A stretch of DNA of 26,821 nucleotides, taken from Methanobacterium sp. UBA176. Its GTDB lineage: Archaea; Methanobacteriota; Methanobacteria; Methanobacteriales; Methanobacteriaceae. The stretch's first letter is position 1. Each line of letters opens with the position of its first letter. Positions 1-8,275 of the stretch are shown one piece after another. The position numbers and the translations under genes were made by a program. The DNA lies in NCBI GenBank assembly GCA_002505765.1, contig DAVZ01000043.1, positions 1 through 26,821 of the forward strand, in the 5' to 3' direction. Below the pieces are notes generated by a model. It saw only the letters and a program-made list of their open reading frames with translations, made no database searches and was not told where the DNA came from.

Positions 1-329
1 TGAAATGTGAACCTAAAAAAGAAGCTCCTAAATGTGAACCAGTGAAAAAATGGGATCCACCAAAAAAATGTGAACCTAAAAAAGAGATTCCAAAATGCGA
101 ACCAGTGAAATGTGAACCTAAAAAAGAGGCTCCTAAGAAATGGCATCCACCTGTGAAATGTGAACCTAGAAAAGAGATTCCAAGATGCGAACCAGTGAAA
201 TGTGAACCTAAAAAAGAGGCTCCTAAGAAATGGCATCCACCTGTAAAATGTGAACCTAGAAAAGAGATTCCAAGATGCGAACCAGTGAAATGTGAACCTA
301 ATAATGAAGTTCAAAATGGGAACAGTTGA
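1..329 (+). CDS. Cys/Pro/Lys-rich repeat protein, 3' part only
   Basis: The frame is open from the first bases of the window, so only the C-terminal ~108 residues are seen and the start lies outside. A GTG at 42 could be mistaken for a start, but the same repeat pattern continues upstream of it, so I treat it as internal. The visible protein consists almost only of short units of the type KCEPxKE and KKWHPP, with 11 copies of CEP at regular spacing, and it ends in a short non-repeat tail (NNEVQNGNS). It has no membrane segment or known domain. Lys/Pro richness predicts an extended, positively charged chain; the regular cysteines could bind metal or form disulfides, but nothing shows which. 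I do not recognise the family. A terminator-like hairpin follows it. Confidence 0.75.
   Translation, partial: KCEPKKEAPKCEPVKKWDPPKKCEPKKEIPKCEPVKCEPKKEAPKKWHPPVKCEPRKEIPRCEPVKCEPKKEAPKKWHPPVKCEPRKEIPRCEPVKCEPNNEVQNGNS
105..284 (+). repeat. Two tandem 90-nt repeat units inside the CEP-repeat gene
   Basis: Units 105-194 and 195-284 are nearly identical, and a third begins at 285 and then diverges. Each encodes 30 residues, split into a 16-residue part (VKCEPKKEAPKKWHPP) and a 14-residue part (VKCEPRKEIPRCEP). A shorter, more diverged version occupies 1-104. The unit length is a multiple of three, so copy-number change keeps the frame. Confidence 0.9.
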
Positions 330-387
330 ATGCTGCCCAGCATTAATTGACCGGTTCATGGATTAACATATTAGATGTTAGGCGAAG

Positions 388-452
388 GGATAATTACAGA
401 TTATAATTTCGATGAAGTTTGATTATGTAATTATCCTTATTATTTCTTTTTA
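388..452 (+). terminator. Hairpin plus T-rich tract after the CEP-repeat gene
   Basis: A perfect 10-bp inverted repeat, GGATAATTAC at 388-397 and GTAATTATCC at 427-436, is followed by a T-rich run to about 452. It lies about 60 nt after the stop of the repeat protein. The rest of 330-627 is AT-rich and I see no gene in it. Confidence 0.5.
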
Positions 453-627
453 GATTATTGAATTTAAAGGATATGCAGTGAATTGGGTTTTTTTAAGGAC
501 AAATTATAACTCCTTTAAGAGTAATTTGATAATTCTTCTTATCTTGTTTTTGTATTATTAGTTTACAAGAACCAGGTATTATTTTAAATTTTGTTTAAGT
601 TATCAAAATCTTTAAAAAGAATTTTTA

Positions 628-700
628 AGCCCCAGGGGGGATTCGAACCCCCGACCTATGCCTTACCAAGGCATCGCTCTACCGCCTAAGCCACTAGGGC
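628..700 (-). tRNA. tRNA-Thr (anticodon GGT)
   Basis: The reverse complement folds as a complete 73-nt class I tRNA. The acceptor stem is GCCCTAG with CTGGGGC (one G-T pair), the anticodon stem ATGCC/GGCAT closes the loop TTGGTAA giving anticodon GGT, and the T arm is GGGGG-TTCGAAT-CCCCC. The discriminator is T and no CCA is encoded, as is common in archaea. I see no intron. Confidence 0.96.
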
Positions 701-750
701 AAATTGTGGTTTCTTTTGGAATTTGGGTTTCTTTTAATTAATTCTATTGA

Positions 751-758
751 ATATAAAA
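751..758 (-). promoter_or_regulatory. Possible TATA box for tRNA-Thr
   Basis: On the minus strand TTTTATAT lies about 54 nt before the tRNA 5' end, which would leave a leader of about 30 nt. It is the only TATA-like run in the gap. Confidence 0.35.
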
Positions 759-784
759 GCAACTTTCATTTAAGAACCCGCATT

Positions 785-964
785 TTATTTGATGAAACAC
801 TCAAAAATCGAAGATTTTCGATGTTTGCAAAGCCAGTTTTGCAACCGTAATAATATTTGGTTTTACCTGCTTCAAATCGAGGATTTAACAGTGTCTGTAT
901 GCACAGTATTTTTTTTAGCTTCGTTTTTTAGAGCATCAAAATTTTTAAATTTTGAAGCTTTGAG
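785..964. other. Gene-free stretch with several short palindromes
   Basis: I see no credible gene here; a 92-codon open frame from 789 to 1067 runs into the tRNA-Leu gene antisense and is spurious. The stretch holds small hairpins: ATCGAA...TTCGAT near 808-822, TTGCAAA...TTTTGCAA near 824-843, and CAAAATTT-TT-AAATTTTG near 937-954. The last lies about 10 nt beyond the 3' end of the tRNA-Leu and could aid its termination. The 15-nt string at 813-827 recurs inverted at 1567-1581. Confidence 0.5.
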
Positions 965-1047
965 TGCAGGGGATGGGATTCGAACCCACGAAGGCCTACG
1001 CCAGAGGATCTTAAGTCCACCCCCTTTGGCCGCTCGGGCACCCCTGC
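965..1047 (-). tRNA. tRNA-Leu (anticodon TAA)
   Basis: The reverse complement gives an 83-nt class II tRNA with a perfect 7-bp acceptor stem (GCAGGGG/CCCCTGC), discriminator A, a long variable arm (TGGCGTAGGCCTTCG) and a T arm with TTCGAAT. The anticodon loop is CTTAAGA, so the anticodon is TAA. The anticodon stem GTGGA/TCCTC contains one T-T mismatch at its second pair, which is unusual. No CCA is encoded. Confidence 0.95.
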
Positions 1048-1070
1048 ATAACATAAAAATTATTTAATCT

Positions 1071-1080
1071 AATATATTAA
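1071..1080 (-). promoter_or_regulatory. TATA box of tRNA-Leu
   Basis: TTAATATATT on the minus strand is centred about 28 nt before the tRNA 5' end. This is the expected archaeal TATA-to-start distance, so the transcript would begin at or just before the mature tRNA. Confidence 0.5.
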
Positions 1081-1212
1081 GTTAACGGTTTGGCTATAAA
1101 TCATGTTTGAAATTCATAAAATTTGATTTTAGATTTATATAGATGTTCATTAAATTATCCAAAGACTTAAATCAGTTTATATTTAATATTTAACTTTTTA
1201 AATAAAAAAGAA

Positions 1213-1228
1213 CATATATATTTTATAT
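1213..1228 (+). promoter_or_regulatory. TATA region for the ferredoxin / reductase pair
   Basis: A run of alternating AT (CATATATATTTTATAT) lies about 70 nt before the ferredoxin start. The predicted transcription start is near 1245-1250. A GGTGAG ribosome site at 1281-1286 then precedes the ATG. Confidence 0.45.
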
Positions 1229-1290
1229 GTATTGTTTAAAATTATGTTGAATCTTAATCTAAATTCCATTTAACCATTATTGGTGAGAAT

Positions 1291-1482
1291 ATGAAGTTTG
1301 ATATTGAAAGATGTGGATACTGCGGTGCATGTATCAGTGTGTGCCCAACGGGCTCTTTAGAACTAACTGAAAACAGAATCATAATTGAAAATAAAACATG
1401 TGATGATTGTGGTAGATGTTCAATTATATGTCCTCTTGGAGCCTTTTTTGTGGAGGTTGAAAAAAATCTGTCAAAATTATAA
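1291..1482 (+). CDS. 2[4Fe-4S] ferredoxin
   Basis: This 63-aa protein has two cluster motifs, CGYCGACISVCP (Cys 8, 11, 14, 18) and CDDCGRCSIICP near residues 37-48, in the standard bacterial-type ferredoxin arrangement. It is a soluble one-electron carrier. The ATG at 1291 is set by GGTGAG five bases upstream. The next gene, 130 nt downstream on the same strand, is a geranylgeranyl reductase. In Methanosarcina acetivorans the ferredoxin encoded beside the reductase is known to supply its electrons, so the same role is likely here. The spacer holds two weak palindromes (GCTAAA/TTTAGC and ATGCA/TGCAT) but no gene. Confidence 0.9.
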   Translation: MKFDIERCGYCGACISVCPTGSLELTENRIIIENKTCDDCGRCSIICPLGAFFVEVEKNLSKL

Positions 1483-1612
1483 TATTTTGATGCACGCTAA
1501 AGACTTTGGTTTTAGCGGTTTAAAACTATGCACAGAAAATGATTTGCATTTTTTTTACTTCGTTCTCAAACATCGAAAATCACCAAAATAAGAAATTTTG
1601 GAGGCAAAAAAA

Positions 1613-2764
1613 ATGAAATACGATGTGATTGTAGTTGGAGGGCGCATAGGAGGGTCTGTTTCATCGTTATTTGCATCTAAAAACGACGTTGATGTATTGA
1701 TGATTGAGAAAAACCCTGAAATTGGTGTTCCTCTTCAATGTGCAGAAGCCACCAGCGAATTAACATTTAAAACATTGGGCATACAGCCTTCTAAGAGGTA
1801 TATATGTTCTAAAATATACGGTGTTGAAGTACATTCGCCAGATGGCACCCATTTTAAAATGCAACCTTCAGGTGATGAAATGGGTTATATACTGGATAGA
1901 AAGGTCTTTGATAAGAGTCTTGCTGTAGAATCAGCCAAAGCTGGAACTGATATCATGATCTGGACAACTGTTAAGGATCTGATAATCAAAAATGGTAAAG
2001 TTAAAGGGGTTGTTGCAAAACACCTTGATGAAACTATGGAAATTAAAGCAGATATGGTTATAGCTGCAGATGGTGTTGGTTCCAATATATCAAGAATGGC
2101 AGGTATAAATACATTATATGGAGTAAAAGATGTTGGTTCATGTGTTCAATACAAAATGGTGGGTATAGATGCTGATCCAAACTATATGCAGCTTTATTTT
2201 GGTAGAGAAGTGGCGCCTGGTGGATATGCGTGGATTTTTCCAAATGAAGACGGCGTTACAAACGTTGGAATTGGAATAAGAGATTCTAATGAAACTGCCT
2301 ATCACTATTTAAATAAATTTATATCAAATTTCAATGGAATGCCTTTTGAAATGAATGTTGGAGGAGTTCCTTTATCAGGTCCAGTAGAAAAAACTTATAC
2401 TGATGGATTAATAGTTGTTGGAGACGCTGCAGGTCATGTGGATCCTTTAACTGGTGGAGGAATTCATTTGGCCACTTCATGTGCAAAAATAGCAGGTGAA
2501 GTTGCTGCTGAAGCAATTAAGAATGAGGATACATCTGCAGAATTTTTAAAGAGATATGAAGAAGAATGGAAAAATAAAATTGGAAGTATCATTAAAAATT
2601 CTCTTAAATATCGAAAGGTTCTTGATAAACTCAATGATAAAGAATTAAATGCTCTTGCAAGGTTTTTAAAAGGAAGAGATCTTGATTCAATTACATCTAC
2701 TTCCTTACTTGGACTTGTAAAAGAATCTCCAAGCCTTGTAAGGCATTTGAAAAATGTTTTATAA
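1613..2764 (+). CDS. Geranylgeranyl reductase family FAD protein (archaeal lipid saturation)
   Basis: This 383-aa flavoprotein has an N-terminal FAD fold (VIVVGGRIGGS, residues 5-15, where the usual central Gly of GxGxxG is Arg, giving a GGRxxG variant), QCAEA near residues 46-50, the family signature YAWIFP near 205, and the second FAD motif GDAAGHVDPLTGGG near 270. The family reduces the double bonds of geranylgeranyl chains in membrane lipids and sometimes other polyprenyls. I chose the ATG at 1613, with GGAGG at 1599-1603 as ribosome site; a TTG at 1598 overlaps that site and is not credible as the start. The preceding ferredoxin is the likely electron donor. Exact substrate among paralogues is unproven. 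Confidence 0.9.
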   Translation: MKYDVIVVGGRIGGSVSSLFASKNDVDVLMIEKNPEIGVPLQCAEATSELTFKTLGIQPSKRYICSKIYGVEVHSPDGTHFKMQPSGDEMGYILDRKVFDKSLAVESAKAGTDIMIWTTVKDLIIKNGKVKGVVAKHLDETMEIKADMVIAADGVGSNISRMAGINTLYGVKDVGSCVQYKMVGIDADPNYMQLYFGREVAPGGYAWIFPNEDGVTNVGIGIRDSNETAYHYLNKFISNFNGMPFEMNVGGVPLSGPVEKTYTDGLIVVGDAAGHVDPLTGGGIHLATSCAKIAGEVAAEAIKNEDTSAEFLKRYEEEWKNKIGSIIKNSLKYRKVLDKLNDKELNALARFLKGRDLDSITSTSLLGLVKESPSLVRHLKNVL

Positions 2765-2893
2765 ATTATATGTTCTTATAATCTCTATTTTCTTATTTTC
2801 TATTAAAGAATTATTTTTTTCTGTTAGTTTTCAATATCATTTACATAGATTTAATAATATGATGGTTAAATATTCAATTGGATAGGGATTTGT

Positions 2894-4246
2894 ATGCCAT
2901 CAGAAATGGTTGGTCCGAACATTGAATTAATGGAAAAAAACAGGGATATTGAAGGCTTAATAAATGCTCTTGAGCATAGAGATTGTATAATTCGAAAAGA
3001 ATCTGTGGTTGCTCTTAAAAGACTGAAAGACATTAGGGCTCTTATACCTTTAATCCAGGCGCTGAAATATGAAGAATGGCAGGATAAATATGCTATTATG
3101 GGTTCAGTTAGAGAAAATGCAGCTGAAGCTTTGGGATTATTAAAAGATAAACGAAGTGTAGGTCCTTTAATTGTAGCTTTAGATGATAAAGATGAAGAAG
3201 TAAGATGGAAGGCTGCATGGGCTCTGGGAAATATTGGAGATGAAAGTGCAGTGATCCCCTTGATTGACGCGTTAAATGATGATAGATGGACTGTAAGGAG
3301 ATTTGCAGCAACCTCACTTGGAAGAATTAAGGATGAAAGAGCTGTAGATGCTTTGATTTATGCTTTAGAGGATAGTGATTGGCATGTTAGAAAGTATGCT
3401 GTAGAGGCCTTAGGAAATATTGGAGATGGGAGGGCTCTGGAACCGTTAATTACAAGTTTAGAAGATGAAGATAGGGATGTAAGGAAAAAGGCTATTAATG
3501 CTCTTGGTAAAATGGGAGATGTTTCTGTTGATCCACTTATTAATATTTTCCTGGCTGGAGAATGGCATATAAGAGGAGTCGCTGCATCGGTTCTGGGGAA
3601 TATTGGGAATAAAAGAGCCCTGGGACCATTAATTAGTGCTCTTGTAGGTAAAGAGAGGGATGGAAATAAATATGTTAGGGGGAAAGTTGCTGAGGCGCTT
3701 GGTAATATAGGTGATGAAATAGCAGTTGAGCCTCTCACATTAGCTTTAAACGATCCGTATATTTTTGTAAGGAATAAAGCCGAAAAAGCACTGAAAAAAA
3801 TTAAATCAGGTATTGAAATAATTAATTTTGATAATGGGGAAATATCATTTGATTACCCGGATTCGTGGGAAATAGCATCAAATAACGAAACCAGGAAGGT
3901 GGTCACTGGTAATTATGAAGACCATATAAAATTTTTTATAAATAAAAACACAGAACTAGGTGATTTATCTTCTGAGGAATTTAGAGAAATAATAAATAGT
4001 GTTTTTTTAATTCATGATGATGTAATTATCAAGAAAACAAGTAATAAAATTGATGAAATGGATGTTTATAAGATAATTGGCGATAATATAAATTCAAATC
4101 CTTCTAATAGAACCATGATTGCATCATTTAGATTGGATGAAGTGCTTTATAGCTTATGGTTTTCTGGAAAAAAAGAATATTTTGTTGATGCTGAGGAAGA
4201 TATGGAAACAATAATTGACAGCTTTAAAATAAATATTTATGTTTAA
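2894..4246 (+). CDS. HEAT-repeat (PBS-lyase type) protein with a C-terminal extra domain
   Basis: Of 450 aa, roughly residues 15-310 are about nine HEAT repeats of the PBS-lyase type, with the recurring pattern VRxxAAxALGxIGDxRAVxPLIxAL. These form a curved helical protein-binding scaffold. Residues about 315-450 form a separate domain beginning FDNGEISFDYPDSWEI, which resembles the PsbP-like/lipoprotein domains (wxxxYPxxW) of other methanogen proteins; that link is by eye only. There is no signal peptide or membrane helix, so it is probably cytosolic. The ATG at 2894 follows GGATAGGGA by about 8 nt. Its partner is unknown and the flanking genes do not suggest one. Confidence 0.85.
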   Translation: MPSEMVGPNIELMEKNRDIEGLINALEHRDCIIRKESVVALKRLKDIRALIPLIQALKYEEWQDKYAIMGSVRENAAEALGLLKDKRSVGPLIVALDDKDEEVRWKAAWALGNIGDESAVIPLIDALNDDRWTVRRFAATSLGRIKDERAVDALIYALEDSDWHVRKYAVEALGNIGDGRALEPLITSLEDEDRDVRKKAINALGKMGDVSVDPLINIFLAGEWHIRGVAASVLGNIGNKRALGPLISALVGKERDGNKYVRGKVAEALGNIGDEIAVEPLTLALNDPYIFVRNKAEKALKKIKSGIEIINFDNGEISFDYPDSWEIASNNETRKVVTGNYEDHIKFFINKNTELGDLSSEEFREIINSVFLIHDDVIIKKTSNKIDEMDVYKIIGDNINSNPSNRTMIASFRLDEVLYSLWFSGKKEYFVDAEEDMETIIDSFKINIYV

Positions 4247-4250
4247 TATC

Positions 4251-4268
4251 CTAAAATATATATTTTAG
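4251..4268 (+). promoter_or_regulatory. Palindromic TATA region before the alkyltransferase gene
   Basis: CTAAAATATATATTTTAG is a perfect 18-bp palindrome centred about 48 nt before the GTG at 4307. It contains the only TATA box in the gap. The predicted start of transcription is near 4285, giving a short leader or none. Confidence 0.45.
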
Positions 4269-4306
4269 AAAAAAAAAGTTGGGGAATTATCATTAATAAT
4301 AGAATT

Positions 4307-4816
4307 GTGATTTCAATCTACAACCATGAAAAACTCTATTTTGCTGTAGCTCTTAAAGATAATAAGATTATAAAAACTATTTTACCTAAAACAAGCCAAG
4401 AAGAAGCCATAGATGAAGTTTCCAGGGGTTTTTCTTCTTATCAACTATCAGATGCATATGATAGCCTTGCAAAATCAGTTTGCATGTCATATCACGGAGA
4501 AAAGATTTCATTTAAGGATAAATTTATTGATGATGAGATAAGGGGTAATTTTCAAAAGGATGTGCTTCAGGAAGTCGTTGAAATTCCCTATGGAAAAGTT
4601 AAAACCTATAAACAAATAGCAGAAGCTGTTGATTCTAAAGCTTACAGAGCTGTTGGTACAGCAATTGGCAGAAACCCCCTTCCTATAATAATCCCCTGTC
4701 ATAGAGTAGTAAAATCTGATCTTAGTATTGGCGGTTTCCTTGGTGGCACGAAGATGAAAAAAGAAATACTGGAAAATGAAGGAATCTGTATTGTTAATAA
4801 TAAAATAGAAAAATAG
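4307..4816 (+). CDS. ogt: Methylated-DNA--[protein]-cysteine S-methyltransferase
   Basis: This 169-aa suicide DNA-repair protein transfers alkyl groups from O6-alkylguanine to its own cysteine. The active-site block IIIPCHRVV is present with the acceptor Cys in PCHR. Upstream are the helix-turn-helix / arginine-finger segment YGKVKTYKQIAEAV and YRAVGTAIGRNP, and downstream is GGFLGGTKMKKEILENEG, all typical of the Ogt/MGMT family. The start is uncertain: GTG at 4307 has no close ribosome site (GGGG at 4281-4284 is too far), and the frame is open upstream, where ATT codons at 4286 and 4292 are alternatives. It converges on the cdh operon. Confidence 0.9.
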   Translation: MISIYNHEKLYFAVALKDNKIIKTILPKTSQEEAIDEVSRGFSSYQLSDAYDSLAKSVCMSYHGEKISFKDKFIDDEIRGNFQKDVLQEVVEIPYGKVKTYKQIAEAVDSKAYRAVGTAIGRNPLPIIIPCHRVVKSDLSIGGFLGGTKMKKEILENEGICIVNNKIEK

Positions 4817-4916
4817 ATTTTTTGCATGAACCATGCACAGCCTGCATAGAATAGATACATCTTAACATTTCTATTTATACACAGATGGTTTCATTGTCTG
4901 ACTATAATCCTCAAAG

Positions 4917-6290
4917 TTATACTTTTTCTTTAAGGAAGTCTGCAAGTGCTGATGAGTCCCTTGGACCTACAACCACTTCCCATCCAGTGTCGTCTTCGAT
5001 TTCACCGCTTGTTGGGGCTGCAAGGCCTGGAATTACCATTTTCCTGGTTTTTACATCGTCTTCAATTCCAGATTCTTTGATTAAATCTGCAACAGCTTTA
5101 CCATTGAACTGGCCGCCAGCTACAGCCACATCTACTGCTCTTCCTTCAGTGTCAAGCACTAAAAGATAACCATTCGCATTTCCTGATTTTAAATCTCCTT
5201 CAACAGTATAATAGGTAAGTGCAAAGTTTGTGGTTAAAGCTACAGGAGAATCTTCGTTAACTTCACCAATCTCATATACTCCAGCATCTACTGCTTGAGG
5301 TTTCCTTGGATCGGTGAAAATACTCTGTCTTAATGTTAAAACAGGTATTAACTCCCATATTTCAGTTCCATGAATTATCATTATGTCTGCATATTTATTT
5401 ATAAGCGTTGTTGCAATTGTTGCTTCTTTTATTGCGGTGTTAACTTCATCTTCTTCTGTGTTAAGCCATGTGAGTGCTGGAACTCCCATTATCGGGAATC
5501 TGAAGTCTTCGTCACGTTCTTCTACAGCAAGTCTTCTTATCATGATGAAATCATCTAAAGTATCTCCAATTCCGGCATTTACATATGTACCCGGGTCAAG
5601 AACAATGTCTGTAATTCCCTTAGCCCTTAATGTCCTTGAAAGTTCCTTCATTTTTTCAAGGTCATTTGGAACAAAGAGTGCTACTGGACAGTCATATTCA
5701 AGAGCAAGTGTTGCCATTTCTTCAATGTTGTTTTCAGTTGCACCATAAATCAACGGACGTTCATCACCAACAGCTTCAAGGGCAGCTTTCATTGCATCAG
5801 CATCAAAAGAACATAATACTAATGCCAGATTGGCGTTTTTAAGTTTTTCTGCTGCTTCCTTGAATCTGGAAGCATCTCCAGACTTGTTTCTAAGAGCTAT
5901 AGCATCAAGTGTAAGTAATTCTCCTGTTCTTTCAAATTGGATTTCTTCTATTTTTTTAACCCTTTCATCGAATGCTGCTTCATCCATATCATCGCTTATA
6001 TCGATTACAAGAGGGGTCTGATTGTAATAAGTTAATTCGTATCTGTAAAGGACTTCATCTCCACCAGCTATCATGGCTTTAGCGCCTTTACCAATTGATA
6101 TTTCCCGGACAGCAGGTGCGAGTATATCTGCAAGCTTATCAAATTCATTTGCTGCAAGCTGTGTGCATATTTCAAGGCCTATTTCCTTATCTTTGAGTTT
6201 GGTGGCAAATGCCATGCAAGAAGCCTCTCCACATTTTGCGCAGTTTGTTTTTGGAAGTAGTTTATAAACATCCATTGCTGTAACAGCCAT
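4917..6290 (-). CDS. cdhE: Acetyl-CoA decarbonylase/synthase gamma subunit (corrinoid Fe-S protein large subunit)
   Basis: At 457 aa this has the usual length. The N-terminal [4Fe-4S] site is visible as Cys17, Cys20, Cys25 and Cys42 (CAKCGEASC then C), followed by a TIM-barrel and a C-terminal corrinoid-binding domain ending with GLAAPTSGEIEDDTGW and VVVGPRDSSAL. Together with CdhD it carries the methyl group between tetrahydromethanopterin and the acetyl-CoA synthase site. It is the last gene of the operon, 15 nt after cdhD, with GGAGG before the ATG at 6290. A gap of 100 nt separates its stop from the convergent ogt gene. Confidence 0.97.
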   Translation of the reverse strand: MAVTAMDVYKLLPKTNCAKCGEASCMAFATKLKDKEIGLEICTQLAANEFDKLADILAPAVREISIGKGAKAMIAGGDEVLYRYELTYYNQTPLVIDISDDMDEAAFDERVKKIEEIQFERTGELLTLDAIALRNKSGDASRFKEAAEKLKNANLALVLCSFDADAMKAALEAVGDERPLIYGATENNIEEMATLALEYDCPVALFVPNDLEKMKELSRTLRAKGITDIVLDPGTYVNAGIGDTLDDFIMIRRLAVEERDEDFRFPIMGVPALTWLNTEEDEVNTAIKEATIATTLINKYADIMIIHGTEIWELIPVLTLRQSIFTDPRKPQAVDAGVYEIGEVNEDSPVALTTNFALTYYTVEGDLKSGNANGYLLVLDTEGRAVDVAVAGGQFNGKAVADLIKESGIEDDVKTRKMVIPGLAAPTSGEIEDDTGWEVVVGPRDSSALADFLKEKV

Positions 6291-6305
6291 TTTTTCAACC
6301 TCCTT

Positions 6306-7457
6306 TTATTCCAGTTGACTGACCCAGTTTGATATATCAGGAACTTCTGTGGTCATATATTCCTTTGTAAATGTTTCACCAATTTCTCTAAGCATTTTTA
6401 CTGATTGCGGGTGGAGCATCATAAAAATATCCACACCGCAAAGCATCAGTGTGAGCCCGGTTACAATTTCCCAGATTGGTCCCCTGTAATCTGTTGGTCC
6501 CCATTCCTCTTTTTTCATCCATGCTTCACGAGAACCCCATGCATTGGTGGTTCCAGAAGACATAGGCATCTGTAAATCTGTATCTCCCTTAAGTGCGGCC
6601 AGTCTTGTTCTGGTCATAACATCAATTGAAAATTCAATACCGTAACCAAGTGCACATGTTGTTGGGTCCATTACAATGTCGTTTTGGGTTAATCCTTCCT
6701 TCATAAGGTACTTGTTAAGTGTTTTCTGCATGTTTATGTCAGTTATTGCCCATGAAAGAACAGCGTGATTGTAATCTACAGCTGCTTTTGCAACTTTTCT
6801 GTAGTCAAGGTCAAGGTTAGCTGATGCAAGAAGACATCTTTCATCTTCTGCAGCTGCAGCAGCTGCTTCAAGCACGACAGGATCCTTTTGAGGATCCCCT
6901 GAAGCTCCTATTACGAGGGGCACATCTACAGCCTGCAGTACTTCTTCTATATCTGCTGCAGCTTCCTTCGGAGTTTTATCCATGACTTTTGGACCTGTTC
7001 CAATAAGGTGTATTGTCACCATGTTTGCACCAAAGTCTTTAACTGCCTTTTTAGCCCAGTCTCCAGGGTGCTCCATCACATCTTCAAAATGCTCCCTTAT
7101 TGGTCTTGGTAGTCCTGGCATTGGAATATCAAAAACATCAAAAGTTACAACTGGAGGATTCGGCTGCGGTTCTTCAAACCGGTACAGTGCTTTTTGTCCC
7201 CCTAAAAATACCTGTTTTCTTGAACCAGCGCCGAGTTGTACTTCTGCTACTTCACCAGGGTAATCATGAATTGGAGGTTTGAATTCTTCAGCAGGCATTA
7301 TTTCCTTGACAATTGCAGCCTGTTGAGCCTGCCCGACAACCTGCTGGACTGCAGGCATTAAATGTAGTTCAAGTTCTTCAAAATCCATTCTAAACTCATT
7401 TAATTCTATAGTATCTGTGTTTTCAAGCAGTTTAAGAAGTTGTGCTATTTTATCCAT
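6306..7457 (-). CDS. cdhD: Acetyl-CoA decarbonylase/synthase delta subunit (corrinoid Fe-S protein small subunit)
   Basis: This 383-aa protein matches the CdhD family throughout. The N-terminal extension is helical (to about residue 60), followed by the pterin-binding-like TIM barrel with FDIPMPGLPRPIREHFEDV, VIGASGDPQKDP, ASANLDLDYRKVA, DIVMDPTTCALGYGIEFS and MSSGTTNAWGSREAW. It forms the methyl-carrying heterodimer with CdhE and contributes to binding the corrinoid. It lies between cooC and cdhE in one transcription unit with gaps of 36 and 15 nt. No residue stands out as missing. Confidence 0.97.
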   Translation of the reverse strand: MDKIAQLLKLLENTDTIELNEFRMDFEELELHLMPAVQQVVGQAQQAAIVKEIMPAEEFKPPIHDYPGEVAEVQLGAGSRKQVFLGGQKALYRFEEPQPNPPVVTFDVFDIPMPGLPRPIREHFEDVMEHPGDWAKKAVKDFGANMVTIHLIGTGPKVMDKTPKEAAADIEEVLQAVDVPLVIGASGDPQKDPVVLEAAAAAAEDERCLLASANLDLDYRKVAKAAVDYNHAVLSWAITDINMQKTLNKYLMKEGLTQNDIVMDPTTCALGYGIEFSIDVMTRTRLAALKGDTDLQMPMSSGTTNAWGSREAWMKKEEWGPTDYRGPIWEIVTGLTLMLCGVDIFMMLHPQSVKMLREIGETFTKEYMTTEVPDISNWVSQLE

Positions 7458-7493
7458 TTACCCACATCCTTTATCCATAAATTCTAAAAATCA

Positions 7494-8252
7494 TCACTTT
7501 AAATTCAAATCTTTTATTATCTTTGATATAGCAGTATTTGCACATGAATCATCTGGAAGATTAATTAAAGGTTTCCCTTCTAAATCGTATTTAGAAACGA
7601 TTTCATCTTCATATATGGTTCCAATAACATTTAATCCTGTTTCACTTACTTTTTTAAGTATTTCATCTTCTTTTCCTTGTTTAACTCTGTTTACAATTAG
7701 ATATGATTCATCAAAACTTATATCCAGTTCTTTTGAAAGCTCTCCAATTCTTTGAGCTGTTAGAATACCTCTTTTTGATGTGTCTGTAACTACAAGCATG
7801 ATATCAACATTTTGAGTTGTTCTCCTGCTTAAGTGTTCAAGACCTGCCTCTGTATCGATTACTATGATGTCATAGTTTGATGAAAGTGTTCCAATGATTT
7901 TTCGAAGCATATTGTTTAAAGCACAGTAGCATCCACTTCCTTCAGGCCTTCCCATTACCAGGAGATCAAATTCAGGAGTTTCAATTACAGATTCCATGAT
8001 TTTGTAATCAAGTATGTCCCATTTGTTTGCTTCCTGTGGGATATTACCTGCGGCAGCGTCTTTTTTAAGTTCTTCCCTGACATCACCCACTGTACGCTTT
8101 ACTTCTATTCCCAGGGCTTCTGGCAGGTTGGAGTCAGGATCTGCATCTATTGCAAGTATATCCCTGCCGCTGCCCTTTAAAGATTTGATTAGAAGCGAGG
8201 ATATAAGTGTTTTTCCTGTTCCTCCTTTTCCGCTTACTGCTATTATCACCAA
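7494..8252 (-). CDS. cooC: CooC-type nickel-insertion ATPase
   Basis: This 252-aa MinD/Mrp-like ATPase has the deviant Walker A motif GKGGTGKT at residues 8-15, AIDADPDSNLPEALG at about 34-48, and the metal-binding CxC (GSGCYCALNN, Cys108 and Cys110) that defines CooC proteins. CooC binds nickel at the CxC of the dimer and uses ATP to help insert it into the CODH or ACS clusters. Its position between cdhC and cdhD is the usual one in methanogens. The frame begins TTG at 8252; GTG at 8249 is better spaced from the GAGGT ribosome site and may be the true start, giving 251 aa. Confidence 0.92.
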   Translation of the reverse strand: MVIIAVSGKGGTGKTLISSLLIKSLKGSGRDILAIDADPDSNLPEALGIEVKRTVGDVREELKKDAAAGNIPQEANKWDILDYKIMESVIETPEFDLLVMGRPEGSGCYCALNNMLRKIIGTLSSNYDIIVIDTEAGLEHLSRRTTQNVDIMLVVTDTSKRGILTAQRIGELSKELDISFDESYLIVNRVKQGKEDEILKKVSETGLNVIGTIYEDEIVSKYDLEGKPLINLPDDSCANTAISKIIKDLNLK

Positions 8253-8275
8253 TCTACCTCTTTATGAATTTTAAT

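Noticed and set aside
105..284. CRISPR array
   Set aside because: The repeats are in-frame tandem units with no spacers and lie inside a coding sequence.
789..1067. 92-codon open frame on the plus strand
   Set aside because: It runs antisense through the whole tRNA-Leu gene and through palindromes, and has no ribosome site.
4823..4837. TGCATG-AAC-CATGCA inverted repeat between ogt and cdhE as a terminator
   Set aside because: The stem is only 6 bp, the T-run precedes rather than follows it on the plus strand, and no T-run follows on the minus strand.
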